Below, piece after piece: positions 5,158 to 5,402 of a stretch of DNA of 5,402 nucleotides. The first letter of the stretch is position 1. Each line of letters begins with the position of its first letter. The notes beneath the pieces are model-generated. The model worked only from the letters and a program-made list of their open reading frames with translations. It had not been told where the DNA came from and ran no database searches. Location of the stretch: assembly GCA_020442225.1 (NCBI GenBank), contig JAGRKR010000342.1:1-5402 (forward strand), read 5' to 3'. Origin of the DNA: Hyphomicrobiaceae bacterium (lineage in GTDB: Bacteria > Pseudomonadota > Alphaproteobacteria > Rhizobiales > Hyphomicrobiaceae). The position numbers were made by a program, and so were the translations under genes.

Positions 5158-5402
5158 ATGAAGATCACCATCCTCGACGACTATCACGACACACTGAGAA
5201 CGCTGGATTGCTTCCGCAAGCTCGATGGCCACGAGGTCGCGATCTGGAACGATCACGTGCAGGACCTGGAGCCGCTCACCGCCCGGCTCGCCGACACAGA
5301 CGTGCTCGTGCTCATCCGCGACCGAACCAAGATCCGCACTCCGTTGCTCGAGCGTTTGCCCCGACACAAGCTCATCAGCCAGCGCAGCGTCTTTCCGCAC
5401 AT
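5158..5402 (+). CDS. D-2-hydroxyacid dehydrogenase family protein, N-terminal part (3' end outside window)
   Basis: The first 81 codons of a gene that continues beyond the window. The peptide opens [19 protein letters not shown] and continues with [27 protein letters not shown] and [12 protein letters not shown]. This parallels the complete dehydrogenase at 154-1107 (ILDDYQD, KEHEVVVF, FDVVAITRERT, LKLIATAGMRN), so it is a member of the same D-2-hydroxyacid dehydrogenase subgroup, and only the first half of its substrate domain is visible. The loop that reads ATAGMRN in the other copy reads SQRSVFPH here (74-81), which suggests a different substrate. The cofactor and catalytic motifs lie outside the window. 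AGGA at 5143-5146 is 11 bases before the ATG, slightly far but the best ribosome site. It diverges from the LysR gene and is probably controlled by it. Confidence 0.85.
   Translation, partial: MKITILDDYHDTLRTLDCFRKLDGHEVAIWNDHVQDLEPLTARLADTDVLVLIRDRTKIRTPLLERLPRHKLISQRSVFPH

Noticed and set aside
5025..5171. Upstream extension of lysR by 49 codons
   Set aside because: It would run through the divergent promoter region and into the next gene; the LysR family N-terminus begins at 5024.
1..5402. Mobile element, prophage, CRISPR array, tRNA or defence system
   Set aside because: No terminal repeats, transposase or integrase motifs, spaced repeat array or cloverleaf was found; all spacers are short and coding composition looks uniform.

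Overview
The window is a GC-rich chromosomal segment with tightly packed genes and short spacers (the longest is about 185 bases). The gene content is a tail of an AbrB-type membrane protein, two D-2-hydroxyacid dehydrogenases, an isocitrate/isopropylmalate-type dehydrogenase, a YugP-type zinc peptidase, an aquaporin and a LysR regulator. This content and the codon bias fit a free-living, high-GC member of the Pseudomonadota, most likely an alphaproteobacterium of the Hyphomicrobiales type. That placement is an inference; no rRNA or other marker gene is present. I see no insertion sequence, phage gene, tRNA or CRISPR array.

Layout, left to right. (1) Bases 1-164, plus strand: the last 53 residues of an AbrB-family membrane protein. 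(2) 154-1107, minus strand: a complete D-2-hydroxyacid dehydrogenase whose stop overlaps the first gene's stop by 11 bases in a tail-to-tail arrangement. (3) A divergent spacer, then 1293-2351, plus strand: an NAD-type beta-decarboxylating dehydrogenase of unassigned substrate. (4) A hairpin, then 2475-3161, plus strand: a membrane-anchored zinc peptidase started by GTG behind a strong Shine-Dalgarno sequence. (5) A perfect hairpin at 3188-3212 between two convergent genes. (6) 3229-3915, minus strand: an aquaporin close to AqpZ. (7) A 170-base spacer with small repeats. (8) 4086-5024, minus strand: a LysR-type regulator, diverging from (9) 5158-5402, plus strand: the start of a second D-2-hydroxyacid dehydrogenase that runs off the window.

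How the parts may work together. Three of the seven genes encode dehydrogenases for 2-hydroxy acids or hydroxy-dicarboxylic acids. The window therefore looks like part of a region for catabolism or interconversion of small organic acids, although the substrates cannot be read from the sequence. The right end is a classic LysR-target divergon. Its 133-base spacer carries a perfect 8+8 inverted repeat with exactly 11 bases between the arms, which is the T-N11-A geometry of LysR operators. The repeat overlaps a good predicted lysR promoter and lies about 66 bases upstream of the predicted start of the dehydrogenase transcript. The peptidase and aquaporin look like unrelated housekeeping genes.

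The window is mostly ordinary. The points most worth following are the LysR operator and possibly leaderless lysR transcript, the atypical substrate loop and metal site of the decarboxylating dehydrogenase, and the altered substrate loop in the second hydroxyacid dehydrogenase.
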